Shown here: positions 25,452 to 35,307 of the stretch, piece after piece | Position numbering within the stretch: the stretch's first letter is position 1 | Layout: each line of letters starts with the position of its first letter | Source: Pseudoflavonifractor sp. An44 | GTDB taxonomy: Bacteria > Bacillota > Clostridia > Oscillospirales > Oscillospiraceae | DNA: 64,000 bases | Reading direction: 5' to 3' | Assembly (NCBI RefSeq): GCF_002161675.1 | Contig: NZ_NFIH01000008.1 | Coordinates: forward strand, 50,610-114,609 | Notes under the pieces: generated by a model | The model's input: the letters and a program-made list of their open reading frames with translations, nothing else | The model's database searches: none | Told to the model about the DNA's origin: nothing | Program-made: the position numbers and the translations under genes

Positions 25452-25808
25452 TTGAAACTATTGCGTCAATTTCTCATCATTCTGCTGCTATCCCTGGTGG
25501 GGGAAGGGCTCCACGCCCTGCTGCCTCTGCCGGTGCCGGCCAGCGTGTACGGCCTGGTGCTGATGCTGCTCTGCCTGTGCACCGGGACTCTCCGCCTGGA
25601 CCAGGTGGAGCGGGCCTCGGACTTTCTCATTGAGATCATGCCGGTGATGTTCGTGCCCGCCGCCGTGGGGCTCACCGAGAGCTGGGAGCAGCTGCGCCCG
25701 GTGCTGGTGCCTGTGCTGGTCATCATGGTGCTCACCACGGTGCTGGTGATGGTGGTCACGGGTCACGTGACCCAGTTTGTCATGAAATGGAGGGAGAAGC
25801 ATGACTGA
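25452..25808 (+). CDS. lrgA: LrgA/CidA-family holin-like membrane protein
   Basis: I place the start at the TTG at 25452, giving MKLLRQFLIILLLSLVGEGL, the usual CidA/LrgA opening, with GGAGGGG five bases upstream; an ATG at 25434 lacks a site. The 118-aa protein has four hydrophobic spans. The family hallmark P.PASVYGLVLMLLCL is followed by IEIMPVMFVPAAVGL. It overlaps the LrgB partner by ATGA. LrgAB and CidAB pairs modulate murein hydrolase activity and, in several Bacillota, pyruvate or other small-acid flux; which applies here is open. Confidence 0.9.
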   Translation: MKLLRQFLIILLLSLVGEGLHALLPLPVPASVYGLVLMLLCLCTGTLRLDQVERASDFLIEIMPVMFVPAAVGLTESWEQLRPVLVPVLVIMVLTTVLVMVVTGHVTQFVMKWREKHD

Positions 25809-26493
25809 GTTTCTGGGTAATTCCCTGTTTTTCGGGGTGGGTGTGAGCCTCATCGCCTATGAGGTGGGGCTGCTGCTGCGGCGGAAGTTCGCCCTGGCCA
25901 TCCTCAATCCCCTGCTCATTGCCATCTGCTGTGTCATCCTGTTCAACAAAGCCCTGGGCATCCCCTATGACGACTACTATGAGGGGGCCCAGTACCTGTC
26001 CTACCTGCTCACCCCCGCCACGGTGGCCCTGGCAGTGCCCCTGTATCGGCAGCTGTCGCTGCTGAAAACCCACTGGCTGGCCATTCTCTGCGGCCTGGGG
26101 GCGGGCATCATCGCCGGAGGGCTGGGCATTCTGGCCCTGGCGGTGCTCTTCGGGCTGGACCACCAGCTGTATGTGACCCTGCTGCCCAAGTCGGTGACCA
26201 CCGCCATCGGCATGGATCTGTCCCGGGAGCTGGGGGGCGTGGTGGCCATCACCACCGCCGTCATCATTGTCACGGGAATTTTGGGCAATGTCATTGGCGA
26301 TTTCATCTTCTCCACCTTCCGCATCAAACACCCCATCGCCAAGGGCCTGGCCCTGGGCAACTCCGCCCACGCCATTGGCACCGCCAAGGCCATGGAGTTG
26401 GGCGAGGTGGAGGGCGCCATGAGCAGCCTGGCCATTGCGGTGGCGGGGGTGCTCACCGTGGTGTCCGCCTCGGTGTTTGCACAATTTCTGTAA
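25801..26493 (+). CDS. lrgB: LrgB-family membrane protein
   Basis: The 230-aa protein overlaps the LrgA-like gene by 8 bp. Hydrophobic spans alternate with the LrgB hallmarks YLLTPATVALAVPLYRQL, LLPKSVTTAIGMDLSREL (central conserved motif) and ALGNSAHAIGTAKAMELGEVEGAMSS cut across residues 180-205. Length is as usual for LrgB/YohK. It acts with LrgA in the membrane. A strong terminator closes the pair. Confidence 0.93.
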   Translation: MTEFLGNSLFFGVGVSLIAYEVGLLLRRKFALAILNPLLIAICCVILFNKALGIPYDDYYEGAQYLSYLLTPATVALAVPLYRQLSLLKTHWLAILCGLGAGIIAGGLGILALAVLFGLDHQLYVTLLPKSVTTAIGMDLSRELGGVVAITTAVIIVTGILGNVIGDFIFSTFRIKHPIAKGLALGNSAHAIGTAKAMELGEVEGAMSSLAIAVAGVLTVVSASVFAQFL

Positions 26494-26504
26494 CTGATCC
26501 CATG

Positions 26505-26538
26505 AAATCCCGGCAGTCTCCGGACTTGCCGGGATTTT
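26505..26538 (+). terminator. Terminator of lrgAB
   Basis: AAATCCCGGCA / TGCCGGGATTTTT stem with a short loop and T5, 12 bp past the stop. Confidence 0.9.
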
Positions 26539-26542
26539 TCTG

Positions 26543-26571
26543 TTGTCAGGTTCGGGGATTTCATGTAAAAT
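26543..26571 (+). promoter_or_regulatory. Promoter of the dnaD-dnaC pair
   Basis: TTGTCA, 17 nt, TAAAAT, five of six matches at each hexamer, 36 bp before the start codon. Confidence 0.75.
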
Positions 26572-26607
26572 AGACGGTACACGAGAAAAAACAAGGAGGT
26601 GAGTCCC

Positions 26608-27594
26608 ATGTCCGTGCTGCTGTTGCCCAATGAGGTGCTGTCCATGACCGCCCAGGCCGCCCGCCGTCTGGTGGATGCGGGGGACGGGGACTGCGCCCTT
26701 CTATATCTGGCCCTGCTCCAGGCGGGGAGCAACCCGGACCAGGCCGCCACCCAGCTGGGGTGGGACCCCGGCCGCATGAGCGCCGCCTTTGCCCGGCTCA
26801 CCGCCATGGGGCTGGCCCAGGGCAGTTGCCCCGGCGTCTCCCCTGCCCCTCAGGCCGCCCCGGTGCAGGACGACCGCCCCCCGGAGTACACCCGCGGGGA
26901 CATCGCCGACGCCCTGGAGCGGGAACAGAGCTTCTATGGGCTGTCCCGGGAGATGGAGCGGCTGCTGGGCCGGGTGTTCTCGGACACCGACCTGAAAAGC
27001 CTGTACACCATCTACGACTATCTGGCCCTGCCTGTGGAGGTCATCTTCATGCTGGCCGGGTACGTCGTCCGCGCCAGCCGCCGCCAAAAGGGGGACGCCT
27101 CTCCCCTGCCTCGGATGACCGAGGTGAAGCGGGAGGCCTTCCGGTGGAAGCGGCTGGGCATCACCACGGTGGAGCGGGCGGAGGAATACCTGCGAGACCA
27201 GGAGAGCATCGACCAGCGGGAATGGGGGGTACTGTCCGCCGTGGGGGTCACCCAGAAGCGGCCCGCCATCGACAAGGAGCGGGAGTACATCCACCGCTGG
27301 GTCCAGTGGGGCTTCTCGGATGAGATGATTCACCTGGCCTATGAGCGCACCATTTTCCGCAAGGGTCAGATGAATTGGCCCTATGTGAATAAAATTCTGG
27401 AGTCCTGGAAAAAGTCCGGCTATACCACCCCCCAGCAGGTGGAGCAGGAACGGGGCGGACAGACCCGCAAGGCCCAGCCCCAGACCCAGGGGGCCAGGCC
27501 CCAGGAGAACTACCAGCCCAGCGCCAGCCGCATCCAGCAGCAGGCGGACTGGCTGGACCAATTCTTGCAGGAACAGGAGAAAGGTGGGAACTAA
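26608..27594 (+). CDS. DnaD-domain replication protein
   Basis: The ATG at 26608 follows AAGGAGGTGAGTCCC; a GTG inside that site at 26599 is unlikely. Of 328 aa, residues 1-75 look like a winged helix (NEVLSMTAQAARRLVDAG...AAFARLTAMGL). Two DnaD/DnaB_2-like segments follow: FYGLSREMERLLGRVFSDTD at about 107 and REYIHRWVQWGFSDEMIHLAY at about 230, the latter ending NWPYVNKILESWKKSGY, the YxxxIxxxWxxxG signature. DnaD-like proteins remodel DNA and recruit the helicase loader during replication initiation or restart. The loader gene starts on the very next base after its stop. Confidence 0.88.
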   Translation: MSVLLLPNEVLSMTAQAARRLVDAGDGDCALLYLALLQAGSNPDQAATQLGWDPGRMSAAFARLTAMGLAQGSCPGVSPAPQAAPVQDDRPPEYTRGDIADALEREQSFYGLSREMERLLGRVFSDTDLKSLYTIYDYLALPVEVIFMLAGYVVRASRRQKGDASPLPRMTEVKREAFRWKRLGITTVERAEEYLRDQESIDQREWGVLSAVGVTQKRPAIDKEREYIHRWVQWGFSDEMIHLAYERTIFRKGQMNWPYVNKILESWKKSGYTTPQQVEQERGGQTRKAQPQTQGARPQENYQPSASRIQQQADWLDQFLQEQEKGGN

Positions 27595-28596
27595 ATGTCC
27601 TACGATGCAGCCATTGTCCAGCGGGCCTCTGCCCGGCTGGCCCGGCGGAAAGAGATTCGGGAACGCCGCCGCTGGGACCTGGAACAGGAGCTCTACCGCC
27701 GCCAGCCCCGGCTGAGGGAGCTGGACCGGGCCATTGGGGGCACCATGGCGGAGTTGGCGGGGCTGGCCATCTCCGGCAAGCCCATCCAGGCCGACGGCCC
27801 GGAGATCGCCGACATTCGGCGGCGCAACTTGGAGCTCCAGGCCCAGCGGGCGGAGCTGCTGCACACCCTGGGCTATGAGCCCGACGCCCTGGACCCCACC
27901 CCCGCCTGCACCAAATGCGGAGACAGTGGATGGGCGGGGGCGGAGATGTGCACCTGTCTCAAGGAGCTGTGCGCCCAGGAGCAGATGAAGGCCCTCACCG
28001 CCCTTCTGAACCTCACCGACGAGCAGAACTTCGACCGCCTGCGCCTGGACGTGTACTCCGACCAGCCCTGGGAGGGGAAGCGCTCCCCCCGGGAGAACAT
28101 GAAGCGGGTGGTGACGGTGTGCGAGGGGTTCGCCCGCCGCTTCCCCGACTATCCCCTCCACAACCTGCTGCTCTCCGGCGGCACCGGACTGGGCAAGACC
28201 TTTTTGTCCGGGTGCATCGCCCGGGAGGTGTCGGGGCGTGGGTACTCGGTGGTGTACGACACCGCCATCAGCCTGTTTTCCACCTTTGAGGCCAAGAAGT
28301 TTTCCCGGGATTTGGGCCAGGAGCGGCAGGCCCGGGACGACACCCGGCGGTATCTGAACTGTGACCTGCTCATCCTGGACGACCTGGGCAGCGAGCTCAC
28401 CACGCCCCTGGCCCAGTCTACCCTGTACGAGGTGGTGAACAGCCGCCTGCAAGGGGGCAAACACACCATCATCTCCACCAATCTGTCCATGGAGCAGATT
28501 GGTGCCCGGTACACTCCACAGGTGGTGTCCCGGCTGGCGGGGGCCTATCAGGAGCTGACCTTCTACGGGGACGACATTCGGCGGATGAGGAGATAG
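27595..28596 (+). CDS. DnaC/DnaI-like helicase loader, AAA+ ATPase
   Basis: This 333-aa protein starts directly after the DnaD stop codon (GAAAGGTGGG site inside that gene). An N-terminal helical region (residues 1-95, RREIRERRRWDLEQELYRR-like) is followed by a zinc cluster, CTKCGDSGWAGAEMCTC. The AAA+ core then has Walker A GGTGLGKTFLSG (about 198), Walker B LLILDDLGSE and sensor 1 HTIISTNLS, with a trailing Arg-rich end. This matches DnaC/DnaI loaders, which place the replicative helicase on DNA, rather than IstB, since no transposase is near. Its pairing with DnaD supports a chromosomal replication role. Confidence 0.92.
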   Translation: MSYDAAIVQRASARLARRKEIRERRRWDLEQELYRRQPRLRELDRAIGGTMAELAGLAISGKPIQADGPEIADIRRRNLELQAQRAELLHTLGYEPDALDPTPACTKCGDSGWAGAEMCTCLKELCAQEQMKALTALLNLTDEQNFDRLRLDVYSDQPWEGKRSPRENMKRVVTVCEGFARRFPDYPLHNLLLSGGTGLGKTFLSGCIAREVSGRGYSVVYDTAISLFSTFEAKKFSRDLGQERQARDDTRRYLNCDLLILDDLGSELTTPLAQSTLYEVVNSRLQGGKHTIISTNLSMEQIGARYTPQVVSRLAGAYQELTFYGDDIRRMRR

Positions 28597-28723
28597 AAAA
28601 ATATTTTATTCTTTTGTAACAATTGGACATGAATATTTGTAATGAATTGCGGGTATCCTTATTCTTGCAAGCAAGAGTGATTTCTTCTTTTCATTTCATT
28701 TCTCCTTTTTCTTCTTTCTTTTT

Positions 28724-28757
28724 GCTCCGGGGCAGCGGTGCCCCGGAGCCTTTTTTT
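28724..28757 (+). terminator. Terminator after the helicase-loader gene
   Basis: GCTCCGGGGCA / TGCCCCGGAGC stem with a GCGG loop, then T7. It is 128 bp after the stop; the interval is pyrimidine-rich with no gene. Confidence 0.92.
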
Positions 28758-28828
28758 ATTTGTGCATGAAAAAGGCGCCCGGAAGGATTGTCCTTCTCCG
28801 ATTTCTCCGGCGCAAACCAGCGCCCCCG

Positions 28829-29328
28829 CCGGGGACGCTCCGCTGGGCCCGATTTCTCCCCGATGAGAAATCGGGGAAAGAATCGCCAAAGGCGGGGCCT
28901 TCCCCCGCCTTGTGGAATCCACCCCGCGGTACTGGATGCACCTGCGTTCTCCTTGCTTCGGCCCTTGGGCTAGTAGGGTCACATAGATGGTGTGGAACTT
29001 CTACAGAAAGTACCTACTTCTCTGGTAGACAGTGCTTCTATCGCCAGGGCCTGACTCTGGTGAGTCGCTGTTCCCAGCTATCGGCGGCGGGAACGCCGCT
29101 TCTCCAGGGTAGGCCCGGACATGGAAACCGTCCAGCCATAGGGCCAGCTGCCAGGATAGCCTGATGTGGTAACAGTAACAGGAGCCACACCAAGGGTAAC
29201 GGGCCGAATTTAGGATTGACGCAGGCCCAGCCTTGTACCCCAGGGAGGTCCTTAGGGGGGAACGCCCTAAGCGGGTTTTGGTTCCTTTTGCCCGACCAAA
29301 AGGAACCCCCAGCGGGAAGCGTCCCCAC
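28829..29328 (+). repeat. Dispersed ~510-bp hairpin element, copy 6
   Basis: Termini are CCGGGGACGCTCCGCTGGG and CCCCCAGCGGGAAGCGTCCCC; the core is 500 bp. The left arm is CCCGATTTCTC/GAGAAATCGGG and the right arm GTTCCTTTTG/CAAAAGGAAC, both different from copies 4 and 5 yet fully paired. It lies between two convergent transcription units (the helicase loader and the GH2 gene). Confidence 0.88.
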
Positions 29329-29415
29329 CAGGCCGGAGGGCTGGAAAAGAGAAATAAACGAAGAACAAATCTCTGACAAGGCACGTGCAAGGGTGCCAAT
29401 AAACCCCCACAGACG

Positions 29416-29450
29416 CAAAAACACCCCCGGACCAGTCGGTCCGGGGGTGT
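29416..29450 (-). terminator. Terminator of the GH2 gene
   Basis: ACACCCCCGGACC / GGTCCGGGGGTGT perfect 13-bp stem with a 4-nt loop, followed by TTTTG on the minus strand. Confidence 0.92.
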
Positions 29451-29489
29451 TCGGTTCCCTATGAGGTTTTGTGCTCAGTGGGGTGTGAA

Positions 29490-32400
29490 TTAGTGCTTGC
29501 GCTTACGGGCAACCACAACCACAGCCACCAGAGCCACCACGCAGACAACCACCACGATCACGGGCACCATCACGTTGTTGGTGTCGCCGGTCGGAGCGGG
29601 CTTCTCGCCCTCAGGCTTCTGAGTGGCGTCGGGCTTCTGGGAAGTCTCGGGCTTGTCAGTGGCGTTGGGAGTCTCGCCGCTCTCGGTGGTCAGGCCACGG
29701 ATGGCGGCATCCAGCTGCTCGGCAGCGGCGTCCACAGTCTTCTGGTCGTCCTCAGACAGGGTGGCGTCAGCCATCACAGCCTGGGCATTGGCCAGAGCGG
29801 TGCGGAAGGTAGCCACAGACTCAGCGGTGTAGCCGGTCAGGTCCATGCTCTCGGCCTTGCCGATGAGGCCTTCCAGGATGGACTTGTCCGCCTTGTACCG
29901 CTGGGCCAGAATGGCGTTGAGCAGGTCACCAGCGGCCTTGTCCACGTCCTCCTGCATGGCGTCGCCGTCAGCGGCCACGTCCTGGGCAGCCTTCAGAGCG
30001 TCCACCAGCTGCTGCCAGTTGGTCTCCACATACTTGTCGGCCTCGTCCATCATGGCCTCGGCACGGTCGATGACCAGGTTCAGCATGGTCTTGTCGCCCT
30101 GAGTCAGGCCCAGACCCCAGATGCCCTCCAGCAGGTTGTCCCAAGCGGTATTGACCTCCTCCTGGGTGGCGTCGGCGTCGGCCATCACAGCCTTGGCCTC
30201 GGTGAGGGCCTTCTCGAAGGCAGCCTTGGCGGTATCGGTGACGCCCTCGGTGGACAGGGTCTCGGCATAGGCGATGGTCTTCTCCAGCAGCTCCTTGTTC
30301 ACATCGCTGGGCTCGGGAGTGGGCTCGGGAGTGGGTTCAGGAGTGGGTTCGGGAGTGGGCTCGGGAGTGGGTTCAGGAGTGGGCTCCACAGTGGGTTCGG
30401 GAGTAGGCTCGGGAGTCTCAGTGGGCTCGGGAGTGGGCTCCACGTCCTGGGAGATGGTGAAGGTCTTCTCCACGGTGCCGGAGTAGTCCACGATACCACG
30501 CACGGTGAGGGTGGCGGTGCCGGGCTCCACGTTGTTGGCGTAGTCCACAGCGAAGTCCACGCCGTACTTCAGGGTCTTGTCGCCCAGAACCACGGTGGGC
30601 ATGGGCTCAATGGCGGAGCCAGTGTAGGCGAACACGTCCTTCTCCAGAGTGACGGTGGCGTCGGACAGGTCGAGCTTCTCCTCGGCCATGCGCACGCGCA
30701 GCTCGGCGCAGGACATGAAGCGGTTGGCCACGTCGCCAGTGCCGCCGCGGGTCTGCACGCCGTACAGACGCACGAACTTGGCCTCCACGGGCTCATTGAA
30801 CACGGCGATCTTCCAATCGGTGTTGTGGCCCCAAGTGCCGGTGGCCACGGTGGTCCAGGAGCCGTCCTCGCCGGTCATGCTCACTTCCACCCGGTACTCG
30901 GTGACGATACCGTTGGCCACAGAGTTACGGGGCTGATAACGCAGGGCGTCCAGCACGGTGGCCTCAGCCAGCTCCAGCTGAATCCAGCGCTTCTCCGGGC
31001 TGTTCTCCAGATACTCGCTCCACTTGGTGTGCCAGAAGGTTTCGGAGTTGTTGTCCAAAGCCAGCTCCACAGGGCCCTCTCTGCCGGACTGGGGCAGCTG
31101 CTGGCTGGCAGCGGTGGCAGTGGTCTTGGTGTAGTCATAGTCGCGGCTGCCATCGGTGGGATCGTTGTTGGTGGAGCCGCTGACGGCCAGGTTGATGGTG
31201 TAGGTGCCACGGGTGGCGTGGTCCTCAGACTCGGTGAGGATCTTCACCACGTTGTCGTGGGCGGGGATGACGGTGTAGGCAACGTTGTTGCCGTTGTCCA
31301 CTTCCAGGGTATCCACCAGCAGAGCCTGGGTGTCATAGGTGCGGGCAGCCAGCTGGCTGTCGTTCCAAGCCTTGCCGTTGACGGTGATGCCGGTGAGGGC
31401 GTCAGAGCTGTTGATGGGGAAGCTGGTCTGAGCCACATTCAGCTCCACCTCGGTGAGGCTGACGCAGTAAGAAGTGGCAGCAGAAGCGGGATCGCCTTCC
31501 TTGTTGGTGACGGTGATGCGGAAGTTCACGGCATCCTGGGGCTCGAAGGTGTAGGCGATGCGGGTGACGTTGGTGTGGGGCTTGGTTTCCTCGCCCTTGG
31601 TGATGTCCAGGGGGGTCCACTCAATGCCGTTGCCGCTGACTTCCATCTTCACATCGGAGGGCAGAGCGGCGGAGTAGCTGTCGGTGGCAAAGTACAGCAC
31701 CACCTGGCCCAGGTACTGGGCGGTGTCATAGCGGAAGGCGATGGAAGCGGACTTGTTGCCAGCCTGAGCGGAGTCGAAGTTGCTCCAGGTGCTCTCGTTG
31801 GGGCCGCCGTCCAGGTTGGGATCCACCTCGGTGGAGCCGTCACGGATGGCCTCCAGGGTGTCGCTCTGGAGTTCCTTGGGGATGCTCTGGGTCAGCTCAG
31901 CGGCGTTGGAAGCCACGTTGCCGCCGATGGTCACGTCGCCCTCAGCCACACGGATGGAGGCAGTGACAGAGATCTCCTCGCCGAACACCTGGCTGGTGCC
32001 CTGCACGGTCTTGGTGCCCACGGTGGCGGTGAGGTCATCGGGAATGTTCCACTCCACGGGGAACTCAGCGTTGAGGATGTCGCCATTGGCCAGCACGGCG
32101 GGACGGGAAGCAGGCAGAGTCACCTGGCCATCCTTGCGCACGGCGGTGGAGTAGTTGAGCAGAGCAGCCACCTGGTCCAGCATGTTGATGTTGACGGTGG
32201 TGGTGACGTTCACCTCATCGATGACGCCACTGATGGTGAAGGCGCCAACCTCCTGGATGAGGTCCTCGTTGTAGGCGTTCCAGGTCACGCCCAGCTCCTT
32301 GGTGGAGCCGTCCTTGTAGGTAACCTCCACGGTGTCGGGCAGAACAGGGGCGTTGCCCACCTTCACATAGTGATAGCGGGAGATGTCATAGCTGATGACG

Positions 32401-35111
32401 GGGTTGTTGCCGCCCTCGTCCTTCACAGGAGTGGTGGTGACGGTGACGGAGCCAGCCTTCACGCCGTTGGCCTTGGCGGTGACGGTAAACTCACCGGCCT
32501 TGTCGGTGGACTGCACGATGGCCACCAGCTGGCCAGCGGCAGCGTTGCGGGACAGGCTCTGATAAGAGGTGTGGTCGATCTGACGGCCGTTGTCCACGCC
32601 CACGATGGTGCCCTCGCCCTCGATGGAGAGCTGGACGTTCACGTCGTTGGTGTTGACCAGGTTGCCGTTGGCGTCCTTGACGTCGATGGTGATGTAGCTC
32701 AGGTCGTCGCCGTCGGCCACGATGGAATCACGGTCAGCGGAAAGGGTGAGCTGAGAGGCGCCGGAGGTGGTCTTCACCACGCTGCGGCCCTCGGTCTCGG
32801 TGATCTGGTCGCCATTTTCGTCAAAGGCCTTGACTTCCAGAGTACCAGCGGCATAGGGCACCATGAAGGTGGCATACAGGCTCTCATAGCCGGACTTCTG
32901 GGTATAGGTGCCGGTGCCGGAGGTAAAGGTGCGGTAGGTGTAACCGGCATCGGTGGTGGTCACGGTGGAGGTGGCAGTGCCCACTTCCTCACCGTTGAGG
33001 TAGACCTTCACCACGGGGGCGTCGGAGTACACAACCACTTCCACCTTGTTGTTGCTGTCCTTGGACACATCGTCCTCGTCCCAGGTGGGCAGCACATGGA
33101 GGGTGGTCACATCGTCGTTCCACTGGCTCTGATACAGATAGTAGCTGTCCTTGGGCAGGCCGTTGGTGTCGATGATGCCGAAGTAAGAGGACTTGGGAGA
33201 GGGCCAGCCGCCCACAGCGCCAGTGCCGGTGCCGTTCCAGGGGGTGGGCTCGCCGATGTAGTCAAAGCCAGTCCACACAAACTCGCCCATGGAGGCGTCC
33301 AGCTGGAGCACACGCCACCAGGCATCGGCCGCCACGGCGCCCCAGCCCACGGTGCTCTTGTCGTAGGAGGTCAGCAGGCGGTCGCCGCCCACATCCACAC
33401 GGTTGCCCTTGCGGTCATACACGCCGCGGCTGGTGACGGCAGAGGCCGTCTCAGAGTGGTACACCAGCCAGCCCTTGCTCACACCAGTCTGCAGGTGGGC
33501 AGCGGTGGAGTAGTTGTAGCCGATGATGCCGCCATTCTCGGCCACCACAGCGGCGACCTTGTTGGCGATGTCCCAGTTCTCCTTGAGCTTGTTGTCGCCA
33601 AACGTGGGAGGACGGGTGGTGTCCACCTCTTTGATCCAGTCAATGAGGTTCTGGGCGATGGTGGGATAGTTGCTGTAGCCAGCGTAGGATACGCCCTCGA
33701 AGATCTCATTGCCCAGGGAGTACATGATGACGGAGGGGGCGTTCTTGTCCTGGTTGGCCATGGCCTTCACGTCGAACTCAGCCCAGGTCATGCCAGTCTC
33801 GCCGCCCAGGATGTTGTTGCCCTCGGCGATGGTCACGTTGAACCACTTGGAGTAGTCCTGGGTGTTGCCGTTCTTGGGCAGAGTCCAGGTGTCGAAGGCC
33901 TCGTCGATGAGCATGATGCCCTTGCGGTTGGCGATCTCCACCAGCTCAGGAGCGGCGGGGTTATGGGTAACGCGGATGGCGTTGCAGCCCATCTCCTTCA
34001 GGATCTCCACCTGGCGCTCGATGGCCCGGTACCAGGCCTCGGAGCCCAGAGCGCCCTGGTCGTGGTGCATACACACGCCCTTGAGACGGGTGGGCACACC
34101 GTTGAGCTCAAAACCAGTGGAGTCGTTGTTGAACTCCGTCCAGCGGAAGCCGAACTCGGTGGTATAGGTGTCCACCACCTGCTCGTCCACCAGCACCTCA
34201 GTGACGGCGGTGTACAGGTTGGGGTTGTCAGTGTCCCACAGCTTGGGGCTGTCCACCTTGGCAGTGAGGGTCACGTCCTGGGTGGAGCCAGCGTCCACGG
34301 TGACGGTCTCGCCGGTGACAGAAGCCACGGACTGCTCGCCGCCCAGCTCGTAGATGCTCTGACGCACCACCACGTTGGCGGCCTCACCGCTCTGGTTGGC
34401 CACGGTGGTGACCACGTTCACGGTGCCGTCGGCGCCGTTGGACTCAGCCAGATTGGGGGTGGTGATGTAAGTACCGTTGCGGTCCACATGCACGGGATCG
34501 GTGACGGTCAGGTGCACGGAGCGGTAGATACCGCTGCCGGAATACCAACGGCTGGAGGGAGTCTGGTGCTCCACCTTTACGGCCAGCACGTTGTCGCCCT
34601 CATAGTTCAGGTACTCCTGGGGCAGCTCGAAGGCAAAAGAGGTGTAGCCATAGGGGTGGAAGCCCAGCTCATGGCCGTTGAGGTAGACGGTGGCGTTCAT
34701 GTACACGCCGCCGAAGTTGACAGATACGACCTTGTTCTTCCACTCAGGGGTGATGGAGAAGGTCTTGCGGTACCAGCCGGTGCCGCCCAGCAAGTAGCCG
34801 CTCTCGGCCTCGCCGCTCTTGCTGTACTCCTGCTCGATGCTGTAGTCGTGGGGCAGATCCACGTCCCGCCAAGCGGAGTCGTTGTAGTTGGGGTCTGCGT
34901 CGCCGCTGCCCAGGTTGAACCGCCAGTGGTCATTGAAGTCCACGGTGCGGCTGTCCCCGCCGTAGGTGTTGACGTAGACCGTCTCCTCAGGAGAGGAAGT
35001 CTGTGTGCTGGTCGAGCGACTCTCGCCACGGGCGAATGCGCCAACCGTTACCAGGTTTGCGCCCATCACCAGGGCCAAAGCGCCTGCAAGCAGCCGTTTC
35101 TTTTGGAACAT
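29490..35111 (-). CDS. Giant wall-anchored GH2 glycosidase (beta-galactosidase-like)
   Basis: The ATG at 35111 has AGAAGGAGGAATATC upstream; product 1873 aa. A signal peptide (MFQKKRLLAGALALVMGANL) is followed by the GH2 sugar-binding domain (about 45-210), Ig-like domain and TIM barrel (about 340-640). The acid/base is Glu in MYSLGNEIFEG (about 468), and the likely nucleophile is Glu in YHSETASAVTSRG (about 552). Then come a DUF4982-like domain (VVKVYLNGEEVGT), invasin-type and other Ig-like modules, two discoidin-like domains (about 1100-1200 and 1330-1480), a (PTPEP)n spacer, FIVAR repeats, and a tail with APTGDTNN, a hydrophobic span and ARKRKH. The sorting motif is APTGD rather than VPQTG. 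DUF4982-bearing GH2 enzymes are mostly beta-galactosidases. Host or plant galactosides are plausible substrates. Confidence 0.9.
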   Translation of the reverse strand: MFQKKRLLAGALALVMGANLVTVGAFARGESRSTSTQTSSPEETVYVNTYGGDSRTVDFNDHWRFNLGSGDADPNYNDSAWRDVDLPHDYSIEQEYSKSGEAESGYLLGGTGWYRKTFSITPEWKNKVVSVNFGGVYMNATVYLNGHELGFHPYGYTSFAFELPQEYLNYEGDNVLAVKVEHQTPSSRWYSGSGIYRSVHLTVTDPVHVDRNGTYITTPNLAESNGADGTVNVVTTVANQSGEAANVVVRQSIYELGGEQSVASVTGETVTVDAGSTQDVTLTAKVDSPKLWDTDNPNLYTAVTEVLVDEQVVDTYTTEFGFRWTEFNNDSTGFELNGVPTRLKGVCMHHDQGALGSEAWYRAIERQVEILKEMGCNAIRVTHNPAAPELVEIANRKGIMLIDEAFDTWTLPKNGNTQDYSKWFNVTIAEGNNILGGETGMTWAEFDVKAMANQDKNAPSVIMYSLGNEIFEGVSYAGYSNYPTIAQNLIDWIKEVDTTRPPTFGDNKLKENWDIANKVAAVVAENGGIIGYNYSTAAHLQTGVSKGWLVYHSETASAVTSRGVYDRKGNRVDVGGDRLLTSYDKSTVGWGAVAADAWWRVLQLDASMGEFVWTGFDYIGEPTPWNGTGTGAVGGWPSPKSSYFGIIDTNGLPKDSYYLYQSQWNDDVTTLHVLPTWDEDDVSKDSNNKVEVVVYSDAPVVKVYLNGEEVGTATSTVTTTDAGYTYRTFTSGTGTYTQKSGYESLYATFMVPYAAGTLEVKAFDENGDQITETEGRSVVKTTSGASQLTLSADRDSIVADGDDLSYITIDVKDANGNLVNTNDVNVQLSIEGEGTIVGVDNGRQIDHTSYQSLSRNAAAGQLVAIVQSTDKAGEFTVTAKANGVKAGSVTVTTTPVKDEGGNNPVISYDISRYHYVKVGNAPVLPDTVEVTYKDGSTKELGVTWNAYNEDLIQEVGAFTISGVIDEVNVTTTVNINMLDQVAALLNYSTAVRKDGQVTLPASRPAVLANGDILNAEFPVEWNIPDDLTATVGTKTVQGTSQVFGEEISVTASIRVAEGDVTIGGNVASNAAELTQSIPKELQSDTLEAIRDGSTEVDPNLDGGPNESTWSNFDSAQAGNKSASIAFRYDTAQYLGQVVLYFATDSYSAALPSDVKMEVSGNGIEWTPLDITKGEETKPHTNVTRIAYTFEPQDAVNFRITVTNKEGDPASAATSYCVSLTEVELNVAQTSFPINSSDALTGITVNGKAWNDSQLAARTYDTQALLVDTLEVDNGNNVAYTVIPAHDNVVKILTESEDHATRGTYTINLAVSGSTNNDPTDGSRDYDYTKTTATAASQQLPQSGREGPVELALDNNSETFWHTKWSEYLENSPEKRWIQLELAEATVLDALRYQPRNSVANGIVTEYRVEVSMTGEDGSWTTVATGTWGHNTDWKIAVFNEPVEAKFVRLYGVQTRGGTGDVANRFMSCAELRVRMAEEKLDLSDATVTLEKDVFAYTGSAIEPMPTVVLGDKTLKYGVDFAVDYANNVEPGTATLTVRGIVDYSGTVEKTFTISQDVEPTPEPTETPEPTPEPTVEPTPEPTPEPTPEPTPEPTPEPTPEPSDVNKELLEKTIAYAETLSTEGVTDTAKAAFEKALTEAKAVMADADATQEEVNTAWDNLLEGIWGLGLTQGDKTMLNLVIDRAEAMMDEADKYVETNWQQLVDALKAAQDVAADGDAMQEDVDKAAGDLLNAILAQRYKADKSILEGLIGKAESMDLTGYTAESVATFRTALANAQAVMADATLSEDDQKTVDAAAEQLDAAIRGLTTESGETPNATDKPETSQKPDATQKPEGEKPAPTGDTNNVMVPVIVVVVCVVALVAVVVVARKRKH
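30304..30438 (-). repeat. Pro-Glu/Pro-Thr coding repeat in the GH2 protein
   Basis: About 45 codons encode alternating EP/TP units (PTPEPTETPEPTPEP and so on) from imperfect 12-nt repeats. It separates the enzyme part from the FIVAR stalk and is probably a rigid wall-spanning spacer. Copy number is likely variable. Confidence 0.85.
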
Positions 35112-35307
35112 GATATTCCTCCTTCTTTTCATTCCCGGTAAAAATCCGGTCCGGCGTGCCGAAGGGCGCAAAACACCCCTCTGCACAAATACGCAGGATA
35201 AGTGTAACATGCTTTATGCGAAAACACAAGAGATTCCATTTCGCATCCATGTGAAATTGTACAAAGTGGTATGTTTTCTTTAAAACTCTGAAAAATCGCT
35301 GAAATTC

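Noticed and set aside
27595..28596. IstB-type transposition helper
   Set aside because: The AAA+ domain is similar, but the zinc cluster, the DnaD partner and the lack of a transposase favour a replication helicase loader.
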